A stretch of DNA of 64,000 nucleotides from Dyadobacter sp. CY312 (GTDB taxonomy: Bacteria; Bacteroidota; Bacteroidia; Cytophagales; Spirosomataceae): assembly GCF_021390535.1 (NCBI RefSeq), contig NZ_JAJUXG010000019.1:62001-126000 (forward strand). The letters run 5' to 3'. The position numbers and the translations under genes were made by a program. Within the stretch, counting starts at the first letter, position 1, and every line of letters begins with the position of its first letter. Positions 27,940-37,591 of this stretch are shown here, piece after piece. Under the pieces are notes generated by a model. That model was not told the DNA's origin, searched no databases, and worked only from the letters and a program-made list of their open reading frames with translations.

Positions 27940-28491
27940 CTACTTTAATTTTGCCTGTATGGTTTCAAGCCACTCTGATATTTCTATTGCCGACTTATCT
28001 TTATTCTGACTTTGCCAGTCGCCGGTTTCACTTAATAAAATGGGCACATAAGCTTCCTTTTTGGTGTCATACTGATATGCGTAAAAGTTGGTTTGCCCCA
28101 TATCATTGCCCCCTGCAATACGTTTTGTGAAGTCAGTGGTGCTGATTTTAGGTATTTTTCCAACGAGAGCTTTTAGCTCCGTAACATCAACTTTCAAATC
28201 AGTCGCTATGGTTTTGGATATGTTTTCTTTTATTTGAGTCGAGGTCAGCAATCCTTTGGTATTCGTTGCTTCGTTCCAGGCAGTTGGGTTTTTGTAAGTT
28301 CTTACCGCACCTGCGTTGTCCACAATAAATCCTTCGTGCATGCTTGCCCATGCCTGGTTGCTATGAGCTACTTCAAAATAGATTTCCTGACTAAGAATTA
28401 ATGGCTCGTCTGTGGAAACCATATCCTGTTCCGTACAGCCGCCTATAGCAACAAGTAAGATCAAGGGTAAGTATATCTTGCTGATTTTCAT
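27940..28491 (-). CDS. Lipoprotein of unknown function
   Basis: A 183-residue protein with a lipoprotein signal (LVAIGGCTEQ, Cys near 19). I do not recognise the family. The mature part is mixed alpha/beta, with segments such as YFEVAHSNQAWASMHEGF and FTKRIAGGNDMGQTNFYAY, and an amphipathic C-terminus. It should sit on a membrane facing the periplasm or surface. It is a single gene convergent with the M4 protease gene, with its own terminator. Nothing in the sequence shows an enzymatic motif. Confidence 0.75.
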   Translation of the reverse strand: MKISKIYLPLILLVAIGGCTEQDMVSTDEPLILSQEIYFEVAHSNQAWASMHEGFIVDNAGAVRTYKNPTAWNEATNTKGLLTSTQIKENISKTIATDLKVDVTELKALVGKIPKISTTDFTKRIAGGNDMGQTNFYAYQYDTKKEAYVPILLSETGDWQSQNKDKSAIEISEWLETIQAKLK

Positions 28492-28711
28492 TTTGATATT
28501 AATTTACACATAAAGATATAAACAAATCGTTGCATTACAATTATGCATTTTTACGAGTTATTATGAGGTTGAACTATTTCAAAATAACTGAATATGAGTT
28601 TATTATAAAACCTTTTGAGAATCTTGAAAATTACCTTGCAGCACAATAAAACGCAAGACTGATTTTTACCTAAATTGCTTCTTTAAAATTTTTAATAAAT
28701 ACCTGAACCCA

Positions 28712-30139
28712 ATGACACAACGCAGAGATTTTATAAAAAAGAGTACACTTGCTGTGGCCGGAATGGCAATTTCAAACTGGTCTTTCGCTAAAAACGCAGC
28801 TGATTTTCCGGTAGTTCGTACGTCTGCTGATAAGCGTAGTTTTACCAGTGCAGCGGTGGAGGCTACGATTGTCCGTATGAAAAAGGTGATCAAAGATCCG
28901 GAGCTCGCATGGCTTTTTGAGAACTGTTTCCCTAACACAATTGATACAACAGTTCATTACAAACCCATTGACGGCAAGCCGGATACCTTCGTAATTACAG
29001 GCGATATCGATGCCATGTGGCTTCGCGACAGCACTGCGCAGGTTTGGCCATATCTGCCGCTTTTAAAAGAGGATAAACAGTTGAAGGACATGGTTGCAGG
29101 GCTGATCAACCATCAGACAAAATGCATCATCATCGATCCGTATGCCAACGCGTTTTACGACAGGCCGAAGAAAAGTGAGTGGACCACCGATCACACGGAG
29201 ATGAAGCCAATGTTGCATGAAAGAAAGTGGGAGCTGGATTCACTTTGTTACACCATTCGTTTGGCATACCATTACTGGAAAACGACCGGAGATACTTCCG
29301 TATTCGACGACGAATGGCTTAAAGCAATGCGGCTTGTGCTGCAAACGTGCCGGGAGCAACAACGAAAGGAAAATCGTGGTCCTTACAAGTTCGGCAGAAC
29401 CACGGCCTGGTCTACTGACACGGTGCCCGGTAATGGATATGGAAATCCGATCAAGCCAAACGGATTGATTGCCAGTACGTTTCGTCCGTCCGATGATGCT
29501 TCTCAATACCTGTTCTTCATCCCTTCAAACTTCTTTGCAGTGGTTTCTTTTAAGCAGGTAGCCGAAATACTTGACAAAACTGGAAAGGACGCTAAGTTAT
29601 CTGCTGATTTTAAGGCTCTTGGAACAGAGGTTGATGCAGCATTGAAGAAACATGCCGTATACAATCACCCGCAGTTTGGTAAGATATATCCTTTTGAAGT
29701 GGATGGTTTTGGTAACTATCTGCTGATGGACGATGCCGGTATTCCCGGACTGATCAGCATGCCTTACCTGGGAGCGATGTCGGTGAAAGATCCTGTCTAT
29801 ATCAACACGCGGAAATTTGTTTTAAGTGATTCAAATCCTTATTTCTTCAAAGGAAAAGCAGGAGAGGGATTAGGTAGTCCGCATACACTTGTGGATCAGA
29901 TATGGCCTATGGGAATCATCGCACGTGCTATAACTTCAACCGACGACAAGGAAATAGAAGCGCAGCTGCGTTTATTGAAAACGACGCACAATAACACCGG
30001 TTTTATGCATGAGTCATTTGATAAGGACGATCAGGCGAAGTTCACCCGAAAATGGTTTGCATGGGTAAATACGCTGTTTGGTGAGCTGATCCTGAAACTG
30101 GAAAAAGAGCGTCCGCATTTGTTGGCGAAGGTGTATTAA
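28712..30139 (+). CDS. GH125 exo-alpha-1,6-mannosidase-like protein
   Basis: A 475-residue (alpha/alpha)6-barrel glycosidase. The N-terminus, QRRDFIKKSTLAVAGMAIS, is a twin-arginine-type signal, so it is likely exported folded to the periplasm. The family signature GDIDAMWLRDSTAQVWPYL (about residues 93-112) is clear, as are KSEWTTDHTEMKPMLHERKWELDSL and the C-terminal GFMHESFDKDD segment with conserved acids. GH125 enzymes are metal-independent inverting alpha-mannosidases that act on N-glycan or mannan ends. It stands alone, without a PUL beside it. Start chosen at the Met before the RR motif. Confidence 0.9.
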   Translation: MTQRRDFIKKSTLAVAGMAISNWSFAKNAADFPVVRTSADKRSFTSAAVEATIVRMKKVIKDPELAWLFENCFPNTIDTTVHYKPIDGKPDTFVITGDIDAMWLRDSTAQVWPYLPLLKEDKQLKDMVAGLINHQTKCIIIDPYANAFYDRPKKSEWTTDHTEMKPMLHERKWELDSLCYTIRLAYHYWKTTGDTSVFDDEWLKAMRLVLQTCREQQRKENRGPYKFGRTTAWSTDTVPGNGYGNPIKPNGLIASTFRPSDDASQYLFFIPSNFFAVVSFKQVAEILDKTGKDAKLSADFKALGTEVDAALKKHAVYNHPQFGKIYPFEVDGFGNYLLMDDAGIPGLISMPYLGAMSVKDPVYINTRKFVLSDSNPYFFKGKAGEGLGSPHTLVDQIWPMGIIARAITSTDDKEIEAQLRLLKTTHNNTGFMHESFDKDDQAKFTRKWFAWVNTLFGELILKLEKERPHLLAKVY

Positions 30140-30159
30140 GTCGTTGCGGGTTGTTGAAG

Positions 30160-30300
30160 GTTACACGGAGGCGCACAGAGTTTAAAGGGAGAGCCACAGA
30201 GAAATATAATAGAACTCTGTGGCTCTGTTGTATTTTGTGCCACGGATACACAGATTTACACGAATGTATTTTAGATTTTTATCCGTGCATTGGTGGCAAC
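30160..30300. repeat. Dispersed palindromic repeat related to the 4.5 kb units
   Basis: The gap 30140-30456 holds no gene. It contains an 11-bp perfect stem, gagccacagag (30191-30201) with its complement at 30215-30225, and a second 8-bp stem, cacggata (30241-30248) with 30280-30287. The cacggag / cacagagttt / ctctgtgg vocabulary matches the units at 4518-4787. It may act as a terminator for the mannosidase gene. Confidence 0.65.
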
Positions 30301-30456
30301 TTTTGTTGTGGTGAGAACTGACTATGCTCTTTGTTGCATTTACTCTTTTGTTTCTCTACGTAACATAAAGATTTGGCGGCATTACATTAATCATAAATAT
30401 TATATAAATTGATCTAATATTGATACTGTATTTGCCAAATTCATCAACTCGTTATC

Positions 30457-31836
30457 ATGAAAATCAGGTTGTTTTTACCCCTCATCTGTCTGGCAATGGT
30501 TTTTCAGACATGCAAAAAATCAGAGATACAAAAGGAGCAGCCAATTATTGAAATATCGAATCCGGAAGAAAGGGATTTCCTCAAAACCGTGAATGTGAAA
30601 GGAGCTCTTAAAGTGTCCTGGGATACTACCACCAGTGTAATCCAGGTTTTACTTCCCGAAAGTTATACGGATAATATTGTATCTCTGGATCTGACCTTCC
30701 ATGACGGTGCTAGTTTACAGTATTATGAGGGAGATACATACATCACAGAAAATAAAGTTGGTTTTATTTTCAAAGGGGCGCGACCGGTAGATTTTACGAT
30801 TAGGAAAAAGACTGGCGAACGTTGGTTTGCGAAAGATTATAAGGTTTATGTAGAGCACCAGGGTAAACTCACTGCCGAAATCACATCACCTTTGGAGATG
30901 CAGGCAATTTATGGAGAATCAAGATCAACTATATATACACAAATCAAATTATTGTCTGGTGTTGGAACAATCCCGGAGCGACCAGAAGATTTAAAAACAC
31001 TTAGTGCAGGATTGGCAGATTTAGAAAAAAACATAACTGTCAAAGGATCAGCTTATGCCAGTCATTTGGACTTCCCCAATGCTCAATCATTAATTGCATC
31101 ATCCAAACTTTCGGTAAGCCTTATGTATGGTGATAAAATTTTCACTTTCCCCAATACGTATCAACCAGTAAGGGGGGATGTCAGAGCTGGAATGCATACT
31201 TTTTCTTTTTTTGCAAAAAAGAAAGCTATTGAAATCTCTGGCGGGTATTTCATAAATGGTATAAAGTATCAGGTGAAAATGGAAAATGATTTTGTCAAGG
31301 AGCCGATTTGGTTGAATGCCGAGGTCCAAACACCAGCTAATTTAACTTTTGTAATTCCGGAAGGAGTGACTAATGGAGATTATCTTTTTAGTATTTACGA
31401 GGGCGAAAACTTGCTTTCAAGTACAAATTTTTTAGTCTCAGATGAGAACCTGCCTGTTAAAGGTATAGGGAAATTATGGACAGAAAAATTAGAATATCCG
31501 TCAGGTTCTATTCTGTTTAAGGATTCAAAAAGAGTGAGTCTTAATAAAGGACAGGTTTTTTATGCAGACCCCAAACCCTGGATTTATGGAGACTATTATA
31601 AACCTTGGGATCCAAATAAAAAAATGCCTGATTTGGAATTAAAGAATAACAAAAGTGTAATCGTTATTTCTGCCAAAACCAATGGAGATCCATCATATGC
31701 TGACGCAAGTATTCCATTGTATTATTGTGAATATAAAATTCCTGCAGATATTGTCTCAGGAAATTATGAGGCTCGTATGATCTATGAAAACGGAGAAAAG
31801 TCTGCTCCCTGGTGGGCTTTGGTGAATATTAATTAA
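30457..31836 (+). CDS. Orphan lipoprotein with beta-sandwich-like sequence
   Basis: A 459-residue lipoprotein (MVFQTCKKS, Cys near 19). I do not recognise a named family. The first 120 residues resemble DUF/surface-glycan-binding beta-sandwich modules (DNIVSLDLTFHDGASLQYYEG). The rest alternates beta strands with a final segment, NYEARMIYENGEKSAPWWALVNI, which suggests an Ig or TIG-like fold. It should be anchored in the outer membrane. Base composition is more AT-rich than in neighbouring glycosidase genes. It has no operon partner and ends in a very strong bidirectional terminator. Confidence 0.7.
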   Translation: MKIRLFLPLICLAMVFQTCKKSEIQKEQPIIEISNPEERDFLKTVNVKGALKVSWDTTTSVIQVLLPESYTDNIVSLDLTFHDGASLQYYEGDTYITENKVGFIFKGARPVDFTIRKKTGERWFAKDYKVYVEHQGKLTAEITSPLEMQAIYGESRSTIYTQIKLLSGVGTIPERPEDLKTLSAGLADLEKNITVKGSAYASHLDFPNAQSLIASSKLSVSLMYGDKIFTFPNTYQPVRGDVRAGMHTFSFFAKKKAIEISGGYFINGIKYQVKMENDFVKEPIWLNAEVQTPANLTFVIPEGVTNGDYLFSIYEGENLLSSTNFLVSDENLPVKGIGKLWTEKLEYPSGSILFKDSKRVSLNKGQVFYADPKPWIYGDYYKPWDPNKKMPDLELKNNKSVIVISAKTNGDPSYADASIPLYYCEYKIPADIVSGNYEARMIYENGEKSAPWWALVNIN

Positions 31837-31842
31837 TTTTTT

Positions 31843-31901
31843 GGAAAAGAAGACGGAATACAAAAGAGTATAAAATTCTTTGTATTCCGTCTTCTTTTTC
31901 C
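31843..31901. terminator. Strong bidirectional terminator
   Basis: A 20-bp class stem: ggaaaagaagacggaataca at 31843-31862 pairs with the complement ending at 31901, with a loop of about 17 bases and T/A runs on both sides. It serves the lipoprotein gene (+) and the PepSY gene (-), which converge here. Confidence 0.9.
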
Positions 31902-31922
31902 GTTTCACAAAATCAGGGAATC

Positions 31923-33101
31923 CTATAAAACACCTTTCTGAACAGCAACTTCCGTTTCAACGAGGCTGCTTTGGGAAATAGCTTTCTGCACCTTTTTCTT
32001 CCTTTTCTTTTTGCGTCCCAGCCAGATGATGATGCCTGTAACGGGCAAGCTGGCGGTTATAAGTGCGGCAATAAATGCGATGATCTTGGTAGGCCAGCCA
32101 AGCAAACTTCCTGTATGAATTGGAAAAACTACCCTTCTTGCTTTAAAACCGGGCGTCTCGTTTTCGTATAGCCGGGTTGATATCAGCGAGCCGGTGTTTT
32201 TATCAAAATAAAGAAAGCTCACAATGTTGCTGATCGCGGCTTCATCATCCGTTTTGGCAACGGTAATACTCAAACTGTCCGTATCAAGCGTGGTGAAAGT
32301 TACTTTTCCGGTGTGAGAACGAAGTTGGTCGGTTTTGTTGAGTATTTGCTGATAATGTGTAACGCTTGCTGCCGACGAAATCAGGTTTGAAGGTGCTTCT
32401 CGTTTTTGCTGAGGTTTGCCGTCGAAGGCAAGATAGATGAGATTATTTACCCATTTGTAGCTCCACACCAATCCTGTTGAAGCGATCAGGAAAACAAATG
32501 GCAGTGCATAAAAACCAAAAACCGCGTGTAAATCCCAATTGAGCCTTTTAGGTGATGCATCCCATTTAACTTTAAACCGCTGTTTTCTGTTTTTGCGACC
32601 AGGCCACCAGAGCACCAGTCCGGTGATCATGATGACTAAAAAGCATATACATGAAATACCAGTAATGATTTTGCCTGTGTCGCCCATGCATAAATACCGG
32701 TGCAGGCGTATCACCACTTCGAAAAAAGTATCGTGTTCCTGGCGGCTACCCGTGATTTTACCAGTGTACGGATCAACAGCTACAGACAGCAGCTCCTTTT
32801 CACTTTTTCCTTGTTTTAGACCGAAAACGACTGTCCGGTCTTCTTCGGGTTCGACAATGATTCTGGAAAGTTTGTTGTTCGGATATTCAGTGGAAATGAC
32901 TTGTGTCAGGCTGTCAAGAGACAAACGTCCGGAACCGGAGGGTACACTTGTAATGTGAAATGATCTATTGATAACCGGTTCAAGTTCTTCTTCAAAAACG
33001 AGCAGACAGCCGGTAAGAGCCACTATAAAAACCACAAGGCCGGAGGAAACCCCCAGCCATAAATGCAGTTGCGAAGCAATGTTCTTCAATATTTTTTTCA
33101 C
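31923..33101 (-). CDS. PepSY-associated TM-helix protein, iron-uptake accessory
   Basis: A 392-residue inner-membrane protein with four membrane spans: about residues 15-38 (LWLGVSSGLVVFIVALTGCLLVF), 148-170, 196-216 and 340-362. Periplasmic PepSY-like parts lie between spans one and two and between three and four. The C-terminus is Lys/Arg-rich and cytoplasmic. Relatives are encoded beside TonB siderophore receptors and are thought to reduce ferric siderophore or to help energise uptake. It follows the receptor gene by 23 bp in the same direction, so both probably share the promoter at 35631-35660. Confidence 0.88.
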   Translation of the reverse strand: MKKILKNIASQLHLWLGVSSGLVVFIVALTGCLLVFEEELEPVINRSFHITSVPSGSGRLSLDSLTQVISTEYPNNKLSRIIVEPEEDRTVVFGLKQGKSEKELLSVAVDPYTGKITGSRQEHDTFFEVVIRLHRYLCMGDTGKIITGISCICFLVIMITGLVLWWPGRKNRKQRFKVKWDASPKRLNWDLHAVFGFYALPFVFLIASTGLVWSYKWVNNLIYLAFDGKPQQKREAPSNLISSAASVTHYQQILNKTDQLRSHTGKVTFTTLDTDSLSITVAKTDDEAAISNIVSFLYFDKNTGSLISTRLYENETPGFKARRVVFPIHTGSLLGWPTKIIAFIAALITASLPVTGIIIWLGRKKKRKKKVQKAISQSSLVETEVAVQKGVL

Positions 33102-33124
33102 AGGTATTGCTTACAAATTGAATG

Positions 33125-35599
33125 CTAAAAAGTATAGGAAACGGTCGCCATAAAATTACGTGGTGCTCCCGGGAATAATCTCAGGTAATCATAGCCACCC
33201 ACCCAATAGGTTTTATTCGCCAGGTTGTTCAGATTGACCTGAAACTGGAATTTTTCGATTTTATAGTAAATACCTCCGTTCAGAACTACATAGCCAGGCA
33301 AAGTTTGCGTGTTGCTTAATGATAAATTACGTTCTGTCACAAAGTTACCTCCAATAGCTAAACCAAGTCCGTTGATGCCTCTGTTTGTAAATGTATATTT
33401 TGTCCAGATACTACCCTGATTTCTAGGAGCATTTGGTTTCTGCATGTTCACCAACACCTGATCAATTGCTTTCGTACCTGCATCTGTAACTTTTGCATCG
33501 TTGTAACTGTACGCTACGATCAGGTTCCAGTTTGGCAGGATGTTGCCGGTTACATCAAATTCAACACCTTTTGCCTGTTCTTCGCCTATTTGTTGCAACA
33601 AATCCGGGCGTCCGTCAACATTGGCATTGTAAAGTGTATTGGTTTGGGTGATGTTGTAAACTGAGAGGTTTGCTGTAACGCGTCCGTCGAACCACTCCGA
33701 TTTTACTCCACCTTCAATAAGACTGCTGCGAACAGGATCAAAAGGTCCGCCTGCCAATGGATTTACCTGGATGGCGGCATCCTGTGGATTGTATCCTTTG
33801 GTGTAGGTTCCGTAAATATTGATGTTTTTATTAACCGTATACACAGCACCGATCCGTGGCAATAAAGCATGCTGGGTCACATTTTCTTCATTATTTGTGG
33901 TATATCCTTTTTTGTCGATGTAGGTATCGTAACGAAGTCCAAGCAATATTTGAAGACGGTTAATCTTCACCTGTTCCTGTAAATACAAACCGTGCAACTG
34001 GTAAAATACTGGTGTTGTAGCCGCATTTGTAACTAAGTTATAAGTGTATTTGCTTAGATCTTCCATCTGGTTATTCTGCAACGTCAGATCGTAGTGAGTG
34101 ATATTTGGTTTTGGAATGCTTCGGGTTATACCATTTGCCGTATAATTGTAAAACACGTATTTTTCAGGTGTGTCCTTATTGTAATTTGCCGCACCTCCTG
34201 CTTTGAGTAGATAACCATTGGCAGTCTGTTGACCGGATCCTTTCGGCGTATAGGATTGAATGTAATCGTAACCGGCAACCAGTTTGTGTTCTGCTTTTCC
34301 GGTATTGAAATTGTGGTTTACGAACATGGTTACGTTGTCCATAAACGATTTTGTCTTGCGAATAAAAACCTGTCTTCCCACCAGATTTGGCACAGCCGCG
34401 CCCGTTGAATCCACGCCATTTACATTGCTGCTTCTGTGTTCAAGTAAATCTTCGTTGTAACCTGTACGCAGATAGGCAACGTTTAAAGAAGTGTTTTGGG
34501 TAAACTGATGGTTGAGCGATGTCGTGATCAGATACGTTTCTTCATTCAAATAATCATTCACCGCATTGAGTGAGGTTTTAATTGAGCTCGAATAAAGGTC
34601 ATTGCCTGCCACAGACTGTCCTCGATCCAGCCGGCTTTTTGAGTTGTTGTATACGAGGTCAAAGTTGATGCGGGTTTTTTGTGTTGGCAGGAAAGAAACA
34701 GATGGAGCAATGATGATGTTTTTGTCAAACTGCATATTTCTGAATCCCTGCGCATTTACATAACCGACATTTAGTCGGTAGAGGAGGGTTTTATTTTCGT
34801 TCATCGGACCTGTGAAGTCTGCCAGTGCGCGCAGCGTATTGAAACTTCCTGTTGTGAATGACAGCGACTTCCTTGGCGTCATCAATGGTTTTTTGGTAAC
34901 CCTGTTAATGGTTCCTCCAGGCGAAGTATTTCCGTACAGAGCCGATGCTGCACCTTTTACTACTTCAACTCTTTCAAGGTAATTTACGGGTGGTTGTTTC
35001 CAGAAACCAGAAAACGTACGTAATCCGTTGAACAGCTGTGTAGTACTGCCCCCATTCATTCTGAAGCCACGGATTGTAAGGTCATCATAAAAGGTAAACT
35101 GATTCACCCCGCTCATGTTTTTGACAGCGTCGCCCATCAAAAACGTTCCCTGGTCGTGCATCACTTCCTTTGTAATGTATGAGATCGCCTGCGGTACTTC
35201 CCTGATAGGAGTTGCCGTCTTACTTCCGATAAATGACAGATCTGTTTTATAATTCGACTCCAAATTTCCGATCACATCCACGGTTTGAAGAAGGCGGGCG
35301 TCTTCAACGGCTTCGAGTTCAACAGTTACAATCTGGCCTTCTGCGAGCAATACCTGTTTTTCAATACGTTTGAATCCAATACCGGTACCGATGATCTGAT
35401 AACTGCCTGCTTCGAGTCCTGTAAACACAAATTCTCCTGTTTCGGAAGTAACCGTTCCTTTTCCTGTCTCTTTGAGAATGAGGTTAATAAGTTCTACGGG
35501 CTGATTATTTTGTGAGGTGATTTTTCCTTTGATCTCGGCCGTTTGTGCAAATGCAGAAAAGACCAGTGACGAAAGAAGAAACGTAAAGAATATTCTCAT
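33125..35599 (-). CDS. TonB-dependent siderophore receptor
   Basis: An 824-residue outer-membrane receptor. After a signal peptide (1-18, FSAFAQ) comes a carboxypeptidase-like regulatory domain (about 20-105), a plug (about 125-240, REVPQAISYITKEVMHDQG, YLERVEVVKGAASALYGNTSPGG) and a 22-strand-type barrel ending ATVSYTF. The plug is of the FhuA/FoxA class and not the SusC class, so the cargo should be a ferric siderophore. It forms a pair with the PepSY protein. Expression is likely iron-controlled: a clear promoter and an inverted repeat overlap in the upstream region. Confidence 0.94.
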   Translation of the reverse strand: MRIFFTFLLSSLVFSAFAQTAEIKGKITSQNNQPVELINLILKETGKGTVTSETGEFVFTGLEAGSYQIIGTGIGFKRIEKQVLLAEGQIVTVELEAVEDARLLQTVDVIGNLESNYKTDLSFIGSKTATPIREVPQAISYITKEVMHDQGTFLMGDAVKNMSGVNQFTFYDDLTIRGFRMNGGSTTQLFNGLRTFSGFWKQPPVNYLERVEVVKGAASALYGNTSPGGTINRVTKKPLMTPRKSLSFTTGSFNTLRALADFTGPMNENKTLLYRLNVGYVNAQGFRNMQFDKNIIIAPSVSFLPTQKTRINFDLVYNNSKSRLDRGQSVAGNDLYSSSIKTSLNAVNDYLNEETYLITTSLNHQFTQNTSLNVAYLRTGYNEDLLEHRSSNVNGVDSTGAAVPNLVGRQVFIRKTKSFMDNVTMFVNHNFNTGKAEHKLVAGYDYIQSYTPKGSGQQTANGYLLKAGGAANYNKDTPEKYVFYNYTANGITRSIPKPNITHYDLTLQNNQMEDLSKYTYNLVTNAATTPVFYQLHGLYLQEQVKINRLQILLGLRYDTYIDKKGYTTNNEENVTQHALLPRIGAVYTVNKNINIYGTYTKGYNPQDAAIQVNPLAGGPFDPVRSSLIEGGVKSEWFDGRVTANLSVYNITQTNTLYNANVDGRPDLLQQIGEEQAKGVEFDVTGNILPNWNLIVAYSYNDAKVTDAGTKAIDQVLVNMQKPNAPRNQGSIWTKYTFTNRGINGLGLAIGGNFVTERNLSLSNTQTLPGYVVLNGGIYYKIEKFQFQVNLNNLANKTYWVGGYDYLRLFPGAPRNFMATVSYTF

Positions 35600-35630
35600 T
35601 GTCTGAATAAAATTTTGCTGAATTGGGGAG

Positions 35631-35664
35631 CAAAAGTAGTCTTATTTAGACTAATGCAAAATAA
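35631..35664 (-). promoter_or_regulatory. Promoter and putative iron-responsive box of the siderophore receptor
   Basis: On the minus strand, TTTG (35657-35660), an 18-base spacer and TACTTTTG (35631-35638) match the Bacteroidota promoter consensus. An imperfect dyad at 35642-35664, TTATTT on one side and AAATAA on the other around gactaatg, overlaps the -33 element, as a repressor site would. The start codon is 32 bp downstream. That the regulator is Fur-like is inference. Confidence 0.6.
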
Positions 35665-35877
35665 TATAGAGAGAATTTTTGTGTAAAAAATAAGTCACTT
35701 TTGGTTATAGGAATTTGATTTTAAATTGTTGCAATAAAGAGTGTTGGTAGCTTCGATTTTCATTTCGGAAAGATCTAATCTGAACAGGTTTTTTGAGTGG
35801 TGATGTTATAAGTTAATGTGTGCTAGGTGACTTTAAATGATCTTGTTAGTCCTATTTATCTACTAACCTTCCTGTTT

Positions 35878-36429
35878 ATGAAAGCGTCTATAATTGTTTC
35901 TGCTCTTTTTTTAGTATTCACATTAAGTTCTTGTAGCAAATCAAAAAAGGAAGATATTTCTCCATTCACCAATGAAGTTGACTTCGAAGGAAGAAAAATA
36001 TCATTGGAAGATGGCTTGATTGAGGACTATGGCGCATGGGAGAAGGAGTATAATCTGGAATTTTACATGCTTGATGATAAGATAACCTATAATCCTGTAA
36101 CGAAAGAGGTGGAAGATGTTTCCATGTCTTTTCTTATAGATCTGGATCTGTATAGTGGAGGAGATCAATTTACAAATGGCAGATATACAATCGTAGATTC
36201 CACCGGCCAAGAAGAAAAGAATTCTGGATATGCCTATGTATTATTCAGTAAGGACCAGAAAAAACATGCTGATGCCTTAGATTTTGAGGAATTTGAGGCA
36301 ATTTCCGGCTATGTCGATGTGAGTGGTAAGGCGCCTTCTTATGAAGTGTCTTTTAATCTTATGCTTGAAAATGGAAAGACTTTAAAAGGAAATTATAATA
36401 ATGGGTTTGTAATCGTTAAAATTGAATAG
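35878..36429 (+). CDS. Acidic lipoprotein of unknown function
   Basis: A 183-residue lipoprotein. The start is placed at the Met of MKASIIVSALF, 17 codons inside the open frame, because the signal peptide starts there; the lipobox is TLSSCSKS. The mature protein is acidic and beta-rich (DLYSGGDQFTNGRYTIVDSTG). The end, SGYVDVSGKAPSYEVSFNLMLENGKTLKGNYNNGF, resembles small extracellular beta-sandwich modules. I do not recognise the family. It is a single gene between the siderophore receptor promoter and a terminator shared with the convergent isomerase gene. Confidence 0.75.
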   Translation: MKASIIVSALFLVFTLSSCSKSKKEDISPFTNEVDFEGRKISLEDGLIEDYGAWEKEYNLEFYMLDDKITYNPVTKEVEDVSMSFLIDLDLYSGGDQFTNGRYTIVDSTGQEEKNSGYAYVLFSKDQKKHADALDFEEFEAISGYVDVSGKAPSYEVSFNLMLENGKTLKGNYNNGFVIVKIE

Positions 36430-36445
36430 CTACTTTTTATACTTA

Positions 36446-36484
36446 AATGGGAGAAAGCTTTGACACAGGATTCTTTCTCCCATT
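36446..36484. terminator. Bidirectional terminator
   Basis: aatgggagaaag pairs with ctttctcccatt around a 15-base loop. It lies between two convergent genes, 16 bp from the lipoprotein stop and 6 bp from the isomerase stop. Confidence 0.75.
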
Positions 36485-36489
36485 CTTGC

Positions 36490-37314
36490 CTAAATATTCG
36501 CCTTAATAAACGACAGTCCGTCACGCATCAACTGCTCTTCCGAGTCGAACATTTTGCGCCATATATTGGCTACCGGAAGTTTTGGGCTGAATGCTTCAAT
36601 ACTGATCCAGCCATCATACTTAATGTCTTTGATAGCTTTGAAAATACCATCCCAGTCTACATTTCCTTTGCCGGGTGTAGAGCGGTCGTTTTCTGAAAGC
36701 TGAATAAATGAGATCCTATCTCCGGCTTTACGCATGGTATCGCCTATATTCTTTTCTTCAATGTTTGCATGAAAAGTATCGAACATAATCTTGCAGTTTG
36801 GATGATTTACTTCATCAACAAACCGGATCAGTTCATCTCCGCAGCTTGTCAGGTATAACTCGAAACGGTTCAGATATTCCAAACCCAGTGTAATGTCCAG
36901 AGATTCAGCATAGTCGGCAACCTCACGAATTCCTTCAATTCCCCATTGCCATTCCTGCTCGGTTGCTGGTTGTCCGGTGAAAACACCTAATGCGGAATGA
37001 TAAGGGCCCATAAGCTTGGTTGCACCCAAAACAAGCGAGCAGTCCAATGCGCTTTTAAGATGATTGATCGTTTTCCTGCGCATCTGCGGATCGGGGCTGA
37101 TCAGGTGGGTATCCGGACCGCAAATCGTATCCGTTTCACAGGCAAGACCCAGCTCGTCCAGTTTTTTGCGGAAGCCAAACCAGTGCTCAGGATTGGTGTT
37201 AAAAATGGGGACTTCTACACCGTCAAAACCAATTTCTTTAATTAATTCAAGGGTTGGAAAAAGACTTTCATCAATTTGATTCCCCCACAAAAGGAGGTTC
37301 ATACTGTATTTCAT
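36490..37314 (-). CDS. Sugar phosphate isomerase/epimerase-like TIM-barrel protein
   Basis: A 274-residue xylose-isomerase-like (AP endonuclease 2 fold) protein. The start is set at MKYSMNLLLWGNQ; the 13 codons before it look non-coding. Barrel motifs include GFDGVEVPIF, LGLEYLNRFE (metal-binding Glu), HPNCKIMFDTFHANIEE (Asp/His) and WISIEAFSP (Glu), so a divalent metal site is likely. Relatives act as D-tagatose or psicose 3-epimerases or as inosose-type enzymes; the substrate here is not known. It is cytoplasmic and a single gene. Confidence 0.85.
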   Translation of the reverse strand: MKYSMNLLLWGNQIDESLFPTLELIKEIGFDGVEVPIFNTNPEHWFGFRKKLDELGLACETDTICGPDTHLISPDPQMRRKTINHLKSALDCSLVLGATKLMGPYHSALGVFTGQPATEQEWQWGIEGIREVADYAESLDITLGLEYLNRFELYLTSCGDELIRFVDEVNHPNCKIMFDTFHANIEEKNIGDTMRKAGDRISFIQLSENDRSTPGKGNVDWDGIFKAIKDIKYDGWISIEAFSPKLPVANIWRKMFDSEEQLMRDGLSFIKANI

Positions 37315-37533
37315 CAATATCAATTTTGAACGGTTAAAGCCGTGTGGCTGCACCGTAGTTACATAAATGGATTTAGTAGCATTTGCCCGAAAGCGAACTA
37401 ACAGGCTTTTTTGTACAATTTTACAGAAATAAAATGCTAACCATATAATCTCATTTGATTAGTATTGACTAAATATTGATTTTGTAATCATGTTATGGTC
37501 GGTTTTTCTGGCAAAATAAAGTATGCCGGGCAA

Positions 37534-37569
37534 AATAAAACCGGATCATGCTCGCGATTCGGTTTTATT
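37534..37569 (-). terminator. Terminator after the small lipoprotein gene
   Basis: aataaaaccg (37534-37543) pairs with cggttttatt (37560-37569). On the minus strand it is followed by a T-rich stretch. It lies 22 bp past the stop at 37592. Confidence 0.7.
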
Positions 37570-37591
37570 AAGAAAGTTGAAATAGCTTTGT

